DNA from: Closterium sp. NIES-65
Taxonomy: Eukaryota; Streptophyta; Zygnematophyceae; Desmidiales; Closteriaceae
Direction: 5' to 3'
NCBI GenBank assembly: GCA_948144175.1
Contig: CANXME010001279.1
Location: 687,501-751,500 of the forward strand
Length of the DNA: 64,000 nucleotides
The notes below the pieces were generated by a model. The model was not told where the DNA came from, did not search any database, and saw only the letters and a program-made list of their open reading frames with translations. A program made the position numbers and the translations under genes. Below, piece after piece: positions 11,370 to 21,843 of this stretch; the first letter of the stretch is position 1, and each line of letters starts with the position of its first letter.

Positions 11370-11970
11370 CAGGTTTTTTGGGATCTTCTAGACCGATGTG
11401 TCATCGTCTACTTGGACGATATCCTGATTTTCAGCTAGAAACGGGTTCAGCACCTCCGCGACCTGGATGCAGTATTTAAGCGGCTGCAGGAGAACTGACC
11501 CATCACCAAGGGCTCTAAGTGCGAATTTTTTAAGCAGGAGTTGGAGTTTTTGGGGCACTTCATCTCCCACGATGGCATCAAAATCGACCTGGCGAAGATT
11601 AAGACCATACATGAGTGGAAGTCTCTGAAAAATGTCATGGAACTTCATAGTTATCTTCGAATCGTGAATTACGTCAGGCGGTTTATCCCGAATATGGCGG
11701 GGATATCTGGCCCGCTGACCAACCTGCTGCACAAGAACAGGAACTTTGTGTGGGGGGAGGAGGCAAAAGCGGCTTTCCAGGAACTCAAGAACTTTCTTGT
11801 TTCCCCTCCTGTGCTGCGCATTGCCGACCCATCGAAGCCGTTCGAAGTTGTAACTGACGCCTCAGATTTTGCCATCGGAGCTGTGCTTCTCCAAGACTTT
11901 GGGAACAGGTTGCAGCCGATGGCCTACGAATCACGCAAGCTGCAGGCAGCCGAACGCAACTACCCGATAG
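11370..11970 (+). pseudogene. Gypsy-1 RT C-terminal part and start of RNase H, relic
   Basis: Resumes the gypsy [11 protein letters not shown] (about 11405), FLGHFISHDGIKID, VNYVRRFIPNMAGISGPLTNLL, then the RNase H start VVTDASDFAIGAVLLQ and AERNYPI (about 11955). The next block of repeats follows directly. A fossil. Confidence 0.8.
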
Positions 11971-12051
11971 TGAGGATCTAGGATCGAGCTCAGAAAAGAG
12001 AGTTTGAATTGAATTGAATGATCACCTAAGTACAACACGAGGCTATATATA
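11971..12051 (-). repeat. Fragment of Gypsy-D LTR (reverse)
   Basis: Reverse complement of the last ~80 bp of the Gypsy-D LTR (compare 13620-13697): GTGAGGATCT...GATCGAGCTCAGAAAAGA, then the TATATA-containing segment. It abuts Copia-E at 12052. Confidence 0.75.
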
Positions 12052-12195
12052 TGTCACAATTACAAGGAAAAGTTTAGAAGCAGAAAGAGGGGTTTGCACT
12101 AGCAGCAGTTGAGATACATATAGGAAACCCTAGTTGGGTTGTACTCGCTATAGAGTACCCCACTGCAGGCTCGACAATTACATCATTCTGATACA
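12052..12195 (-). repeat. 3' LTR of Copia-E
   Basis: Starts TGTCACAATT and ends GATACA on the plus strand. Carries AAACCCTAG (12125-12133), ACAACCC and TACCCCACTGCAGGC, the reversed version of the shared copia LTR core. Confidence 0.75.
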
Positions 12196-13236
12196 CCCCC
12201 ATAGCCAAAGTGGGGTGTAATCAACACAACAAGCAGTCATAAAATGGTTCACAAGCCCAAGTAAAGCTAGAGGTAGTCACAGAGGGCATGTGAGGAGGAG
12301 GAGGGACTGTGAGAGGATAGTAGATGGGAGGCGACGGCGGAAGCTGCAGACACACAGGAGCTGTTGGCTCAGTGGCTACCGAAGCAATGGCCCCGACTAC
12401 ATGAGTAACTGGCTCTGCGGAGATTGTAGCCTCCTGACTAGAGCAACTGACCCACAGGCGACTGACAACTACTGGAGATTGTAGCCTCCAGACTACTGCT
12501 GCTGCTGGCGACACGACTGCGACCTCCGCTCAACCTACGCCATCTGCCCCACGCCCCTAGCACACACCCCCTGCTGCACCCCTAGCTCCACTCCCACGTG
12601 ACCCCCCTAGCACCACTCCTTCGGCTCCCACACACCCACCCCCCCCTGAGCGGCAGCTGCACCAGAGGGAGATGGAGGAGGAGGAGGAGGAGTAGGGGAC
12701 AGCGCACACAACCGGCACCCCCACAACCGCCACCCCAACACTCCCCTCCCTCAAACCCTAAAACGAGTGGCACGAGGCAGGAGCGCGGGGGACGGTGAGG
12801 GGGACGGCGCGCGGCCCCCCGCGCCACCACGGGGCAGCAAGGGGGGTCTTGCACGGCTCCAAATGTGGCGCGCGGCCCCTAGGGCGCCACCACGGGGCAG
12901 CGAGGGGCAGCGCGCGGCTCCCTAGGGCGCCGCGACGAGGCAGTAGGGGGGTCGCGTACGGTTCCAAGGGTGGCGCGCGGGTCCCTGGCGGCGACGCGAG
13001 GGTCGACGGGGGTGGCGCGTGAGTCCCCTGAGGTGACGCGAGGGTCGACGAGTGGGCGCGCAGGTCCAGCGGGGCCAGCGCGCCGAGAAGAAATGGGGCC
13101 GCGCGCCTCTGAGCGCGCGCCAGAGAGCAAATCGCCGCGCGCCTTCGTCGCACGCCACGGGGCGTGCGTCAGATTGAGTAGCAGCGGAAGCAGGTTGGTG
13201 GGCCCACAGGCCGAGGAGGGACAGGCTCTGATAGCA

Positions 13237-13324
13237 TGTCACAATTATGAGGAAAAGTTTAGAAGTTGAAAGAGGGGTTTGCACTAGCAGCAATTGAGAT
13301 ACATATAGGAAACCCTAGTTGGGT
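13237..13324 (-). repeat. Partial 5' LTR of Copia-E
   Basis: Matches the first ~88 bp of 12052-12195 on the plus strand and is adjoined by the Gypsy-D LTR. Confidence 0.7.
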
Positions 13325-13697
13325 TGTGAGAGTACGACGACTTATGCCAGCTATGCTTGCTTGCCTTTACTTTATTATGCTATTTCTAGCATAGGATAAT
13401 CATATGCATGCATGAATTGCTTGATTTCCTAGGCTAGGTGCTTTCCTATATTTTATTTTAGTTATAGCACCGAGCTAGGTTGCGTGCACCGAGTTCTGGC
13501 TTTTCGGTTGCCACCGAATTGCCTTCTACCGAATTCGGTAAGGATCTGTTCGGGACGCTTCGCGACCCGCGGAACCTTCGCGTAACACCAGGTTACGGGG
13601 CCTTGTGTCGAGCCTATATACAGCCTCGTGTTGTACCCAGGTGGACATTCAATTCAATTTGAATCATCTTTTCTGAGCTCGATCCCAGATCCTCACA
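13325..13697 (+). repeat. Gypsy-D LTR (first copy)
   Basis: 373 bp, TGTGAGAGTACGACG...CCTCACA, near-identical to 21472-21843. Contains a TATA-like CCTATATACAGCC (about 13612) and a TTTTATT-rich segment. Confidence 0.85.
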
Positions 13698-14275
13698 CTT
13701 GGTTATCAAAGCGGGTTTACAAGCGAGGTCTTCAACCGCTTAGTTCCGGCCTTTAAAAACCGCGGGGGCGACGACGAAAGCGCCGATACGGGTATGTAAA
13801 ACCAGTTCCGCGCAATTTTTCTAAGACCCCCTTCGATTCGGTTTTCGAACACCCCTCAGATTTACTGGTGGAAAGGTTGGAGTTTCGACCGTTCGATCGA
13901 GTTTCATCTCAACGTCCCAGAGAATTTCGCCCAAAACAGTTGGAATTTGGAGCGTCGGATCGATTTTCTCCTCAACGGCCAAGATCGGACGCGAATTTCG
14001 CGTAAGGGAGATTTAGGCAACCTACAGAATTCGCGCTCCTCGATTTTACAGTCAATTTGACTCGCAGTAAGTCGACCAGCACCTAGAATTCGATTATTTT
14101 CGTCGCGCATCTTCCTGTAAATCGCCAAATGGAGGGAAAAGGAGATATTTCAGTACAGAAAATCGCAGAGTTACGTGCTGAGCATAAGCAAATACATGCG
14201 GCGCTCCCACTACTCGAAAAACTCCTTGCGAACCGGTCGGCAACCGCCACAGCAGCAGCGACAACAGTAGCATCC
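13325..14275 (+). mobile_element. Gypsy-D head: LTR, primer site, leader and gag start
   Basis: A complete-looking LTR is followed by a primer-site-like TTGGTTATCAAAGC (13699), a ~430-bp leader, and the start of gag at MEGKGDISVQKIAELRAEHK (14129). It runs directly into inverted Gypsy-D sequence at about 14276. The stretch around 14174-14275 repeats at 17527-17625, so the head and the downstream body overlap. They are probably parts of different copies. A fossil. Confidence 0.7.
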
Positions 14276-17200
14276 TATATGAGAACAGGTGGTGGTGGCG
14301 GTAGTTGCCGTCCCTGGAACTGTTGGTTGGGGTCCTTGTAGGGCTTCAGTAGCTGGACATGGAAAGCGTTGTGAAGCTTCCATGTATCTGGTAAGCGCAA
14401 GCGGAATGTAACTGGTGTCACCTCTGCCTCAACGAGAAAAGGACCACAGAAGCGAGGCCGGAGCTTGGATGGGAGGTGAGACAGGTTCAAGTTGCGCGTG
14501 TCAAGAAGCACCTGATCTCCGACTGCTACTGAGTGATCACGTCGCTGACGATCGGCATACTGCTTCTGGGAGTTTTGCATCGTTGTGAGACGTCGCTGAG
14601 TCTTCTCCCATAACTGCTGCATGGTGGTGACGAAGTCATGTGCGGCTTGGACGTATGCCGGTGTGGTTGGCTGCTGTGGTGTGAGTGGTTCCCGTCCGTA
14701 ACACAGGAAGAAAGGAGTTTTTCCTGTGGCCGCATGTGATGCGTTGTTGTAAGTGAACTCTAGGGTCGGTAACTATGTGTCCCAGTGGCTGACGTCGTCC
14801 TTGCAAGCTGTGCGCAGTAACTGTTCAACCACTTGATTGAGTCGCTCTGTCTGTCCGTCAGTCTGGGGGTGGTATGCTGAAGACATTGCAAGCTTTGTCC
14901 CCAACAGTCCCATGAGCTCCTTCCAGAACTTACTCGTGAATTTGGGGTCTCGGTCTGAGATGAGTGTAGCGGGGATGCCGTGGATGGTGATAATGTGGTC
15001 GAAGAAGAGGCGAGCAGTTGCTTCAGCTGTAGCTGTGGCGTTGGTCGGTATGAAGTGACCCATTTTGGAAAACTAATCCATCACTACGAGGATGGAATCG
15101 TGCCCCCGTGAGGTCGAAGGAAGTCCTGTGATGAAGTCGAGGCTAACGACCTGCCATGGCTGCTCCGGTACGTGTAGAGGCTGAAGTAGCCCTGCTTTTT
15201 TCTACTTGCTACTCTTCATCCGCTGGCACGTGTCGCAAGAGGTGACGAACTGCTGCACGTCTCCTGCCATCCCGGGCTAGTAGCAATACTTTGCTATCCC
15301 TGCTAACGTCTTGTTGCTCCCGAAATGTCCTGCGTATGGTACGTCATGAAACTCATCCAATAGGAACTGCCGTAGCGGGGTGTAATTTGGTACTCAAATC
15401 TTTCCTGAACCCTTCCTTACGGCTAGGTTTTTCTCCCACTGTAACAACTTCTTGGTCTGTGCTGTAGCGATCTCTGTGTCCACGGAGTACCCATGTTGGA
15501 ATAGACCCTTGAGCAGAGGGTTCAATCCGTCGAACTGGATGCCTGCTACATGTCCGGGGCGGCTCAACGCGTCTGCTTTGTGGTGTAGCCCAGGTTTGTA
15601 GACGATGTCATAGTGAAAGTGAGTTTCCAGGAAGTCCACCTACCGCACCTGTCGTCGTGAGAGCATCGGCTGTGACTTCAGGTATGTGAGACTGCAGTGT
15701 AGACTGTAGTCTTGGCTCCCTCTAGGTAGCACCTCCACGTCTTGAAGGCTACGACTATAGCTAAGGCTTCCTTGTCGTGGATGGGGTAGTTAAGTTCTGC
15801 TCCATGTAGCTTCTTACTGAGGTAGGCGATGGGCTACAAGCCGCGTCCGTGATCCTGCATCAGTACTGCTCCGACTGCTTGGTCACTAGCGTCTGCTTCC
15901 ACCACGTAGTCCTTGTCTGGATCCGGTAAGATGAGTATTAGAGCTGTGGTCAGTGCTGTCTGTAGCTGCTCCATGGCTTGCTGGTGAGTAGTATCCCATT
16001 TGTAGGGCGTATCCTTAGAAGGTCGGTCAGTGGCGCTGCTATCTTAACGTATTGCGGCGCAAACGTGTTGTAGTAGTTGGCGAAGCCTAGGAACTGCAGC
16101 AACTCCTTCACGTTCTCCTGTACTTTCCACTTCTTGACAGCTTCGATCTTCTGCGGGTCCACGTGTACGCCCTTGGCACTCACCATGTGCCCGAGAAACT
16201 GCACCTTCTTCAGGGCGAAGTCGCTCTTCGACAGCTTCACGTAGAACTTGTTCTTCCACAGGATCTCGAACACCTTTCGTAGATGCTCCACGTGCTCCTT
16301 CATGTTCTTGGAGTAGATAGGAATGTCGTCCAGGTACACTACTACGTACTAGTCCAGCACGGGTCGTAAGATATGGTTCATTTCCGCCTGGAATGTAGCA
16401 GGTGCGTTGTAGAGTCCGAACGGCATGACCAAGTATTCATAGGAGCCTTATCTGGTACGGAACAACGTCTTGTGGATCGCATTCAGATTGAATGTCTCCG
16501 GTAGCCTCGGACGTGCCGCCTCAAGATTCATTGTAGCTGCTGCCGCTGCTGCTGGGTGAAGTGTCGGTGTCGCTGCTGCTGCTGACGTCGCTGCTAAGTT
16601 CGCTGCTGCTGTGGTGGCTGCCGACTGGTTCGTGAGAAGCTCCTCTATTCGCTGGAGTGCCGCTCGCGTCTGGTCTAGGCCGGTGTGTAGCTCCGTATTT
16701 TTCCGTGCGGAATAATCACCGTTTTCCTCCATTTGGCGATTTCTAGGAAGATTTGCGACGAAAATAAATGAGTTTTAGGCGCTGATCATCTTACAATGAG
16801 TCGAGTTGACTGCAGAAATGATGAGGGCTGATTCTGTAGATGGCGTAATTCTCCCGTAATCAAAATTCGCGTCCGATCTCGGCCGTTGAGAATAAACTCG
16901 ATCCGAGCTCCAAATTTAAACTTTTTTGAGCGAAATTGTCAGGGCCGTTGAGATTCGAGACGATCTGGCGGTCGAAATTCAAACTTTTCGCCACTGGACC
17001 TGAGGAGTGTTCGAAAACCGGCTCAAGGGGGAAGTTAGAAAATAGCGCAGAAATGTTTTACGTACCCGGAATCGGCGCATTCCGTCGTCGCCCCCGCGGT
17101 TTTAAAAGCTAGCTTTTAGTGGTCGAAAAACTTCGCGTCTAAACAGGCTCTGATTACCAAGTGTGAGGATCTACGATCGAGCTCAGAAAAGAGAGTTTGA

Positions 17201-17405
17201 ATTGAAATGAATTGAATTGAATTATAACATGGGTACAACACGAGGCTATATATAGGCTCGACACACGGCCTAGTAACCAGGTGTTACGAGAAGGTTCCGC
17301 GGGTCGCGAAGCGTCCCAAACATATCCTTCCCGAATTCGGTAGAAGGCAATTCGGTGGCAACCAAAAAGCCAGAATTCGGTGCGAGCAACCTAGCTCGGT
17401 GCTAT
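14276..17405 (-). mobile_element. Gypsy-D inverted fragment
   Basis: Reverse-strand copy of Gypsy-D running from its LTR to just before the chromodomain. On the plus strand one meets, in order: the integrase C-terminal region (about 14290-14735), integrase core (14773-15063, MGHFIPTNATATAEATARLF and YHPQTDGQTERLNQ), the His/Cys and RNase H side (about 15200-15900), RT (15950-16400, [19 protein letters not shown]), gag start (16448-16732), leader, reversed primer site (about 17147-17160) and part of the LTR (17162-17405). Broken in several places. Together with the forward body at 17523-21843 it makes a large inverted repeat. Confidence 0.75.
17162..17405 (-). repeat. Gypsy-D LTR, partial, reverse
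   Basis: TGTGAGGATC...GTGCTATAG, the reverse complement of the 3' two thirds of the Gypsy-D LTR, preceded by a reversed tRNA-Met-like primer site (GCTCTGATTACCAAG). Confidence 0.8.
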
Positions 17406-17522
17406 AGCGCCAGTTCCCTGAGGCGTCAGAGATCCCTCGCTGGAGAGATCTGTCTAGAGCGGGGGTTGCCATCTTTGATCTTGACTATGATGCTATCCTT
17501 GCTGCCATGTATTCTGTGACTA
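17406..17522 (+). mobile_element. Copia gag-region fragment at the Gypsy-D junction
   Basis: About 117 bp coding QFPEASEIPRW...GVAIFDLDYDAILAAMY. This is the segment just after the Cys/His motif in Copia-A (about 4795-4900) and Copia-G (about 29810-29915). It lies exactly between the inverted and forward Gypsy-D pieces. Confidence 0.75.
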
Positions 17523-18472
17523 TACGTGCTGAGCATAAGCAAATACGTGCAGCGCTCCCACGACTCGAAAAACTCCTTGCGAACCAGTCCGCAACCGCCA
17601 CAGCAGCAGCGACAACAGTAGCAGCAGCAGCAGCGGCTACACCGACAATTCTACATGCGACAACGGCAGCAGCTACAGTTAACCTTGAAGCTGTGAAGCT
17701 GAGGCTAGCGGAGGCGTTCGATCCTACAGTAAAAAGGAACGACGTTCGTCGATTTGTAGCTGAACTCGAAATTTACTTCGAAGCCGTTGGATGCACGACC
17801 CCGACAAAAGACGCAATGCGCATACGGCTCGCAGCAACACTGTTACGAGGCCCGACTCTAGAGTGGATCAACAACAGAACAGTCCAAGGCGAGGGGACGT
17901 GGGCGCAGGTTCCGGCAGCACTGATCGAACAGTTCGACACGTTGAACAGTAGCTACTACGGAACACGACGCAACGAGCCAACTAGTGGCATGGGGCGATT
18001 GGCACCACCCACGACTGCCGACCCGATGGAGAACGACGAGGGCGATGTGGAGCAGCGGCTAGCAAATAATGAGACGTGCAAATTTTGCGGCGCTACAGGA
18101 CATCGTATCTTGGCGTGTTGGAAAATGAAGAGAAGGTGTGCGGAGCTGAAGGACAAGAACAGTGCGGCACCCCCGAAGCAGAAAACGGACAACGTGGCAA
18201 CTTCGGAGAGGACGAAAAAAGGAGAATATGGTGGCGCAAATTTAAAACGTCACGACCAGCCGGCACCAGGGGAAATCGCCGAAACTAATGGGGGATCCGC
18301 GAAACAAGACCCTGCACCGACCGGGAAACTCCAGCCGTATACCCCGACAAGTAAGAATATTACTTCTCGTGGGTTTCAAGCCTTTATCAAGGGAGAGTCA
18401 GAAATTAAACCGGTACCGGGTATTATGGGGACCCTACTCCAGAGCGCTAATACGGGTCGAGCGTTCCGATGA
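17523..18472 (+). pseudogene. Gypsy-D gag relic with CCHC knuckle
   Basis: An open stretch of about 320 codons. A capsid-like core is seen (MRIRLAATLLRGPTLEWI, about 17818-17870). It is followed by a canonical zinc knuckle, CKFCGATGHRILACW (about 18076-18120), and a Lys-rich tail. The N-terminal part repeats the sequence at 14174-14275. A fossil. Confidence 0.75.
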
Positions 18473-18523
18473 ATTAATACTCTCTCCTAGCAGCACTGTT
18501 TAAAGGCTCCCTGTTCCCCACAA

Positions 18524-19878
18524 ATGAAGCCTACACAGCTGCAAAGGCTTAGTGGAAGGTTCCAGGCCCAAGAGAGGCCGAATCGACCTCCGATAAATCC
18601 TTCTAACCTTTCTCAGTTGAAAACTGATACTGAAGCTGCATCTTTGAGCATAGGACCTAGGGATAACATATTCGACGTACCCTACGATCCTATAAGCGAT
18701 ACCATCTACGGATACTCGGAGCAGCAGCAACCACTAGTACTCGAGATGATCTGCAACGGGCGTCGCCTCCAGACCCTGGTGGATAGTGGTGCGTCCCACT
18801 CGGTGTGCTACCGCGGGACGTTGGAGAAAATTAGAGAATCCTAAGAAGAAACCCAGTTTACAGCAACGATGGTGGACGGTACGAAGCTTCCCATCCACGG
18901 AAAGTCAACACTGCAGCTGCAGATAGGGGCGTTGAGGTGGAAGCCGACGTTGCCGATCACGAACATCAAGGGATTAGATTTCATCTCGGGGCAAGATTTT
19001 CTGAAGCGGTTCAACCCCAAGATCTACTGGGTCAACTGGAAAACGTGCATCTACAACAACGGGAAACGAGTGGAGCTGCGAAGCTTGACGGATACAGGGA
19101 GCGTTCCTAAAACGACACTGGCACGGTTCGAACGGACAGTGAACGAGAGTAACACGGGTTACTTAGCACTGGTTATAGCAGCAACACAGGAGGAGGTCTT
19201 GGAGCAGTACAAGGATATAATGCCCGACGACCTACCCACAGGCGTATCTCCAGCACGCACCCACGAGCACGAGATCGTGGAGGAACCAGGTGCAAAACCC
19301 GTCTCACGTGCACCATACCGACTGAGTCCAACTGAACTGACAGACATGAAAAACAGATAGAGTATCTACTAGACAGACAACTGATCTGCCCATCATCCTC
19401 TCCCTACGGTGCACCAATTCTCTTCACTCCAAAGCCAGACAGTAGTTTACGGATGTGCATCGACTACCGCGCACTGAACAAACAGACAGTCAAAAACAAA
19501 TATCCCATACCGCGCATAGACGACCTACTCGATCAACTGCGTGGAGCAACAGTATTTTCGATGCTGGACCTACGATCGGGCTACTGGCATATCAAGATGG
19601 CAGACAACTCCGTCCACAAGACAGCGTTCCGTACCAGATAAGGCTCCTACGAATACTTGGTGATGCCGTTCGGACTCTGCAACGCACCAGCAACGTTTCA
19701 GGCGGAGATGAATCACATCTTACGACCCCTGCTGGACGAGTGCGTGGTGGTGTACCTGGACGACATTCTCATCTACTCCAAGAACATGAAGGAGCACGTG
19801 GAGCATCTACGGAAGGTGTTCGAGATCCTGCGGAAAAACAAGTTCTACGTGAAGCTGACAAAGAGCGACTCGCCCTGA
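18524..19878 (+). pseudogene. Gypsy-D protease and RT relic
   Basis: Retropepsin motif LVDSGASHSVCYRG (about 18778), then the linker GLDFISGQDFLKRFNP. RT motifs: [31 protein letters not shown] in two adjoining pieces (19449-19540), [13 protein letters not shown] (about 19660) and [20 protein letters not shown] (about 19749). Not one frame; a fossil. Confidence 0.8.
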
Positions 19879-19879
19879 A

Positions 19880-20455
19880 GAAGGTGCGGTTTCTCGAGCA
19901 CATGGTGAGTGCCGAGGGCGTACACGTGGACCCACGGAAAATCGAAGCCGTCAAGAAGTGGAAAATCCCAGAGAACGTGAAGGAGTTACAGCAGTTCCTA
20001 GGCTTCGCCAACTACTACAACAGGTTCGTGCCGCAGTACGCTAAGATAGCAGCGCCACTCACCGACCTACTGAAAAAGGATACGCCCTACAAATGGGATA
20101 CCCTTCATCAACAAGCCATAGAGCAGCTACAGATAGCACTGACTACAGCGCCAGTACTCATCTTGCCGGATCCAGACAAAGACTACGTGGTGGAAGCAGA
20201 CGCTAGTGACCAAGCAGTCGGAGCAGTAACGATGCAGCATCACGAACGCAGTTTGCAGCCCATCGCCTACCTCAGTAAGAAGCTGTTACAGTGGGAGAAA
20301 GACTTAGCTGTAAGGAAGGGTTCAGGAAAGATTTGGGTACCGAATTACGCCCCGCTACAGCAGATCCTATTGGAGGAGTTTCACGACGTACCATACGCGG
20401 GACATTTCGGGAGCAACAAGACGTTAGCAGGAATAGCAAAGTATTACTACTAGCC
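19880..20455 (+). pseudogene. Gypsy-D RT end / RNase H relic
   Basis: Contains FLGFANYYNRFVPQYAKIAAPLTDLL, seen in two stretches (about 19995-20070). The RNase H part follows with VVEADASDQAVGAV (about 20188) and PIAYLSKKL. It ends near the integrase His/Cys region (GHFGSNKTLAGIAKYYY, about 20401-20450). Confidence 0.75.
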
Positions 20456-20510
20456 CGGGATGGCAGGAGACGTGCAGCAGTTTGTCACCTCTTGCGACAC
20501 GTGACAGCGG

Positions 20511-21461
20511 ATGAAGAGTAGCAAGCAGAATAAAGCAGGGTTACTTCAGCCTCTACCCATACCGGAGCAGCCATGGCAGGTCGTTAGCCTCGACTTCATC
20601 ACAGGACTTCCTTCGACCTCACGGGGACATGATTCCATCCTCGTGGTGATCGATAAGTTCTCCAAAATGGGTCACTTCATACCGACCAACGCCACAGCTA
20701 CAGCTGAAGCAACTGCTCGACTCTTCTTCGACCGCATCATCACCATCCACGGCATCTTCGCTATACTCATCTCAGACAGAGACCCCAAATTCACGAGTAA
20801 GTTCTGGAAGGAGCTCATGGGACTGTTGGGGACAAAGCTTGCAATGTCTTCAGCATACCACCCCCAGACTGACGGACAGACAGAGCGACTCAATCAAGTG
20901 GTTGAACAGTTACTGCGCACAGCTTGCAAGGACGATGTCAGCCACTGGGACACATAGTTACCAACCCTAGAGTTCACTTACAACAACGCATCACATGCGG
21001 CCACAGGGAAAACTCCTTTCTTCCTGTGTTACGGACGGGAACCACTCACACCACAGCAGCCAACTACACCGCCACACGTCCAAGCCGCACATGACTTTGT
21101 CACCACCATGCAGCAGCTATGGGAGAAGACTCAGCGACGTCTCACCACGATGCAGAACTCCCAGAAGCAGTATGCCGATCGTCAGCGACGTGATCACTCA
21201 GTAGCAGTCGGAGATCAGTTCCGGGGACGGCAACTACCGCCACCACCACTTGTTCTCATACAGGATGAACCCGAGTACGAGATCGAGCGCGTTCTCACCC
21301 ATCGACGCCGCGGTGGCAAGACCCTCGAGTTCCTGATACGCTGGAAGGGATACGACCCCACTGAGGACAGTTGGGTTGCAGAAGCTGATATGGGCAACGC
21401 ACGCCGTGCTCTCAAGGACTATCTTGTCAAGCAGGGTGTATCTCACGCCACCCAGCTTTGA
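20511..21461 (+). pseudogene. Gypsy-D integrase and chromodomain relic
   Basis: Integrase core: [49 protein letters not shown] (about 20580-20915). Then a QQLWEKTQRRL...QKQYADRQRRDHSVAVGDQ linker and a chromodomain from about 21265 (YEIERVLTHRRRGGKTLEF then LIRWKGYDPTEDSWV). The chromodomain is the usual chromovirus C-terminal targeting module. A fossil. Confidence 0.8.
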
Positions 21462-21471
21462 GGGGGGGACG

Positions 21472-21843
21472 TGTGAGAGTACGACGGCTTATGCCAGCTA
21501 TGCTTGCTTGCCTTTACTTTATCATGCTATTTCTAGCATAGGATAATCATATGCATGCATGAATTGCTTGATTTCCTAGGCTAGGTGCTTTCCTATATTT
21601 TATTATAGTTATAGCACCGAGCTAGGTTGCGTGCGCCGAATTCTGGCTTTTCGGTTGCCACCGAATTGCCTTCTACCGAATTTGGTAAGGATCTGTTTGG
21701 GACGCTTCGCGACCCGCGGTACCTTCGCGTAACACCTGGTTACGGGCCTTGTGTCGAGCCTATATATAGCCTCGTGTTGTACCCAGGTGATCATTCAATT
21801 CAATTTGAATCATCTTTTCTGAGCTCGATCCCAGCTCCTCACA
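21472..21843 (+). repeat. Gypsy-D 3' LTR
   Basis: 372 bp, TGTGAGAGTACGACGG...CTCCTCACA, differing from 13325-13697 at only a few positions. TATA-like CCTATATATAGCC at about 21758. Confidence 0.85.

Larger units (their letters stand above)
12052..13324 (-). mobile_element. Copia-E: 1.3-kb reverse non-autonomous copia
   Basis: A 144-bp LTR (12052-12195) is followed by the reversed polypurine tract CCCCCATAG. A partial second LTR (13237-13324) is preceded by a reversed primer site, GCTCTGATAGCA (13225-13236). The interior (about 12197-13224) has no gag, protease, integrase or RT. Its reverse strand is a C/G-rich leader of the same style as the other copias. It resembles a leader-only LTR derivative (TRIM/LARD-like). 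The partial LTR stops where the Gypsy-D LTR begins. Confidence 0.7.
17523..21843 (+). mobile_element. Gypsy-D body with 3' LTR (chromovirus)
   Basis: Forward gypsy sequence from near the gag start to the 3' LTR, with gag, CCHC knuckle, protease, RT, RNase H, integrase and C-terminal chromodomain. The domain order and the chromodomain place it among plant chromoviruses. A polypurine tract (TTTGAGGGGGGGAC, about 21458-21470) precedes the LTR. Broken in several places. No matching target duplication is visible with the head at 13325, so the D block is rearranged or composite. Confidence 0.8.
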
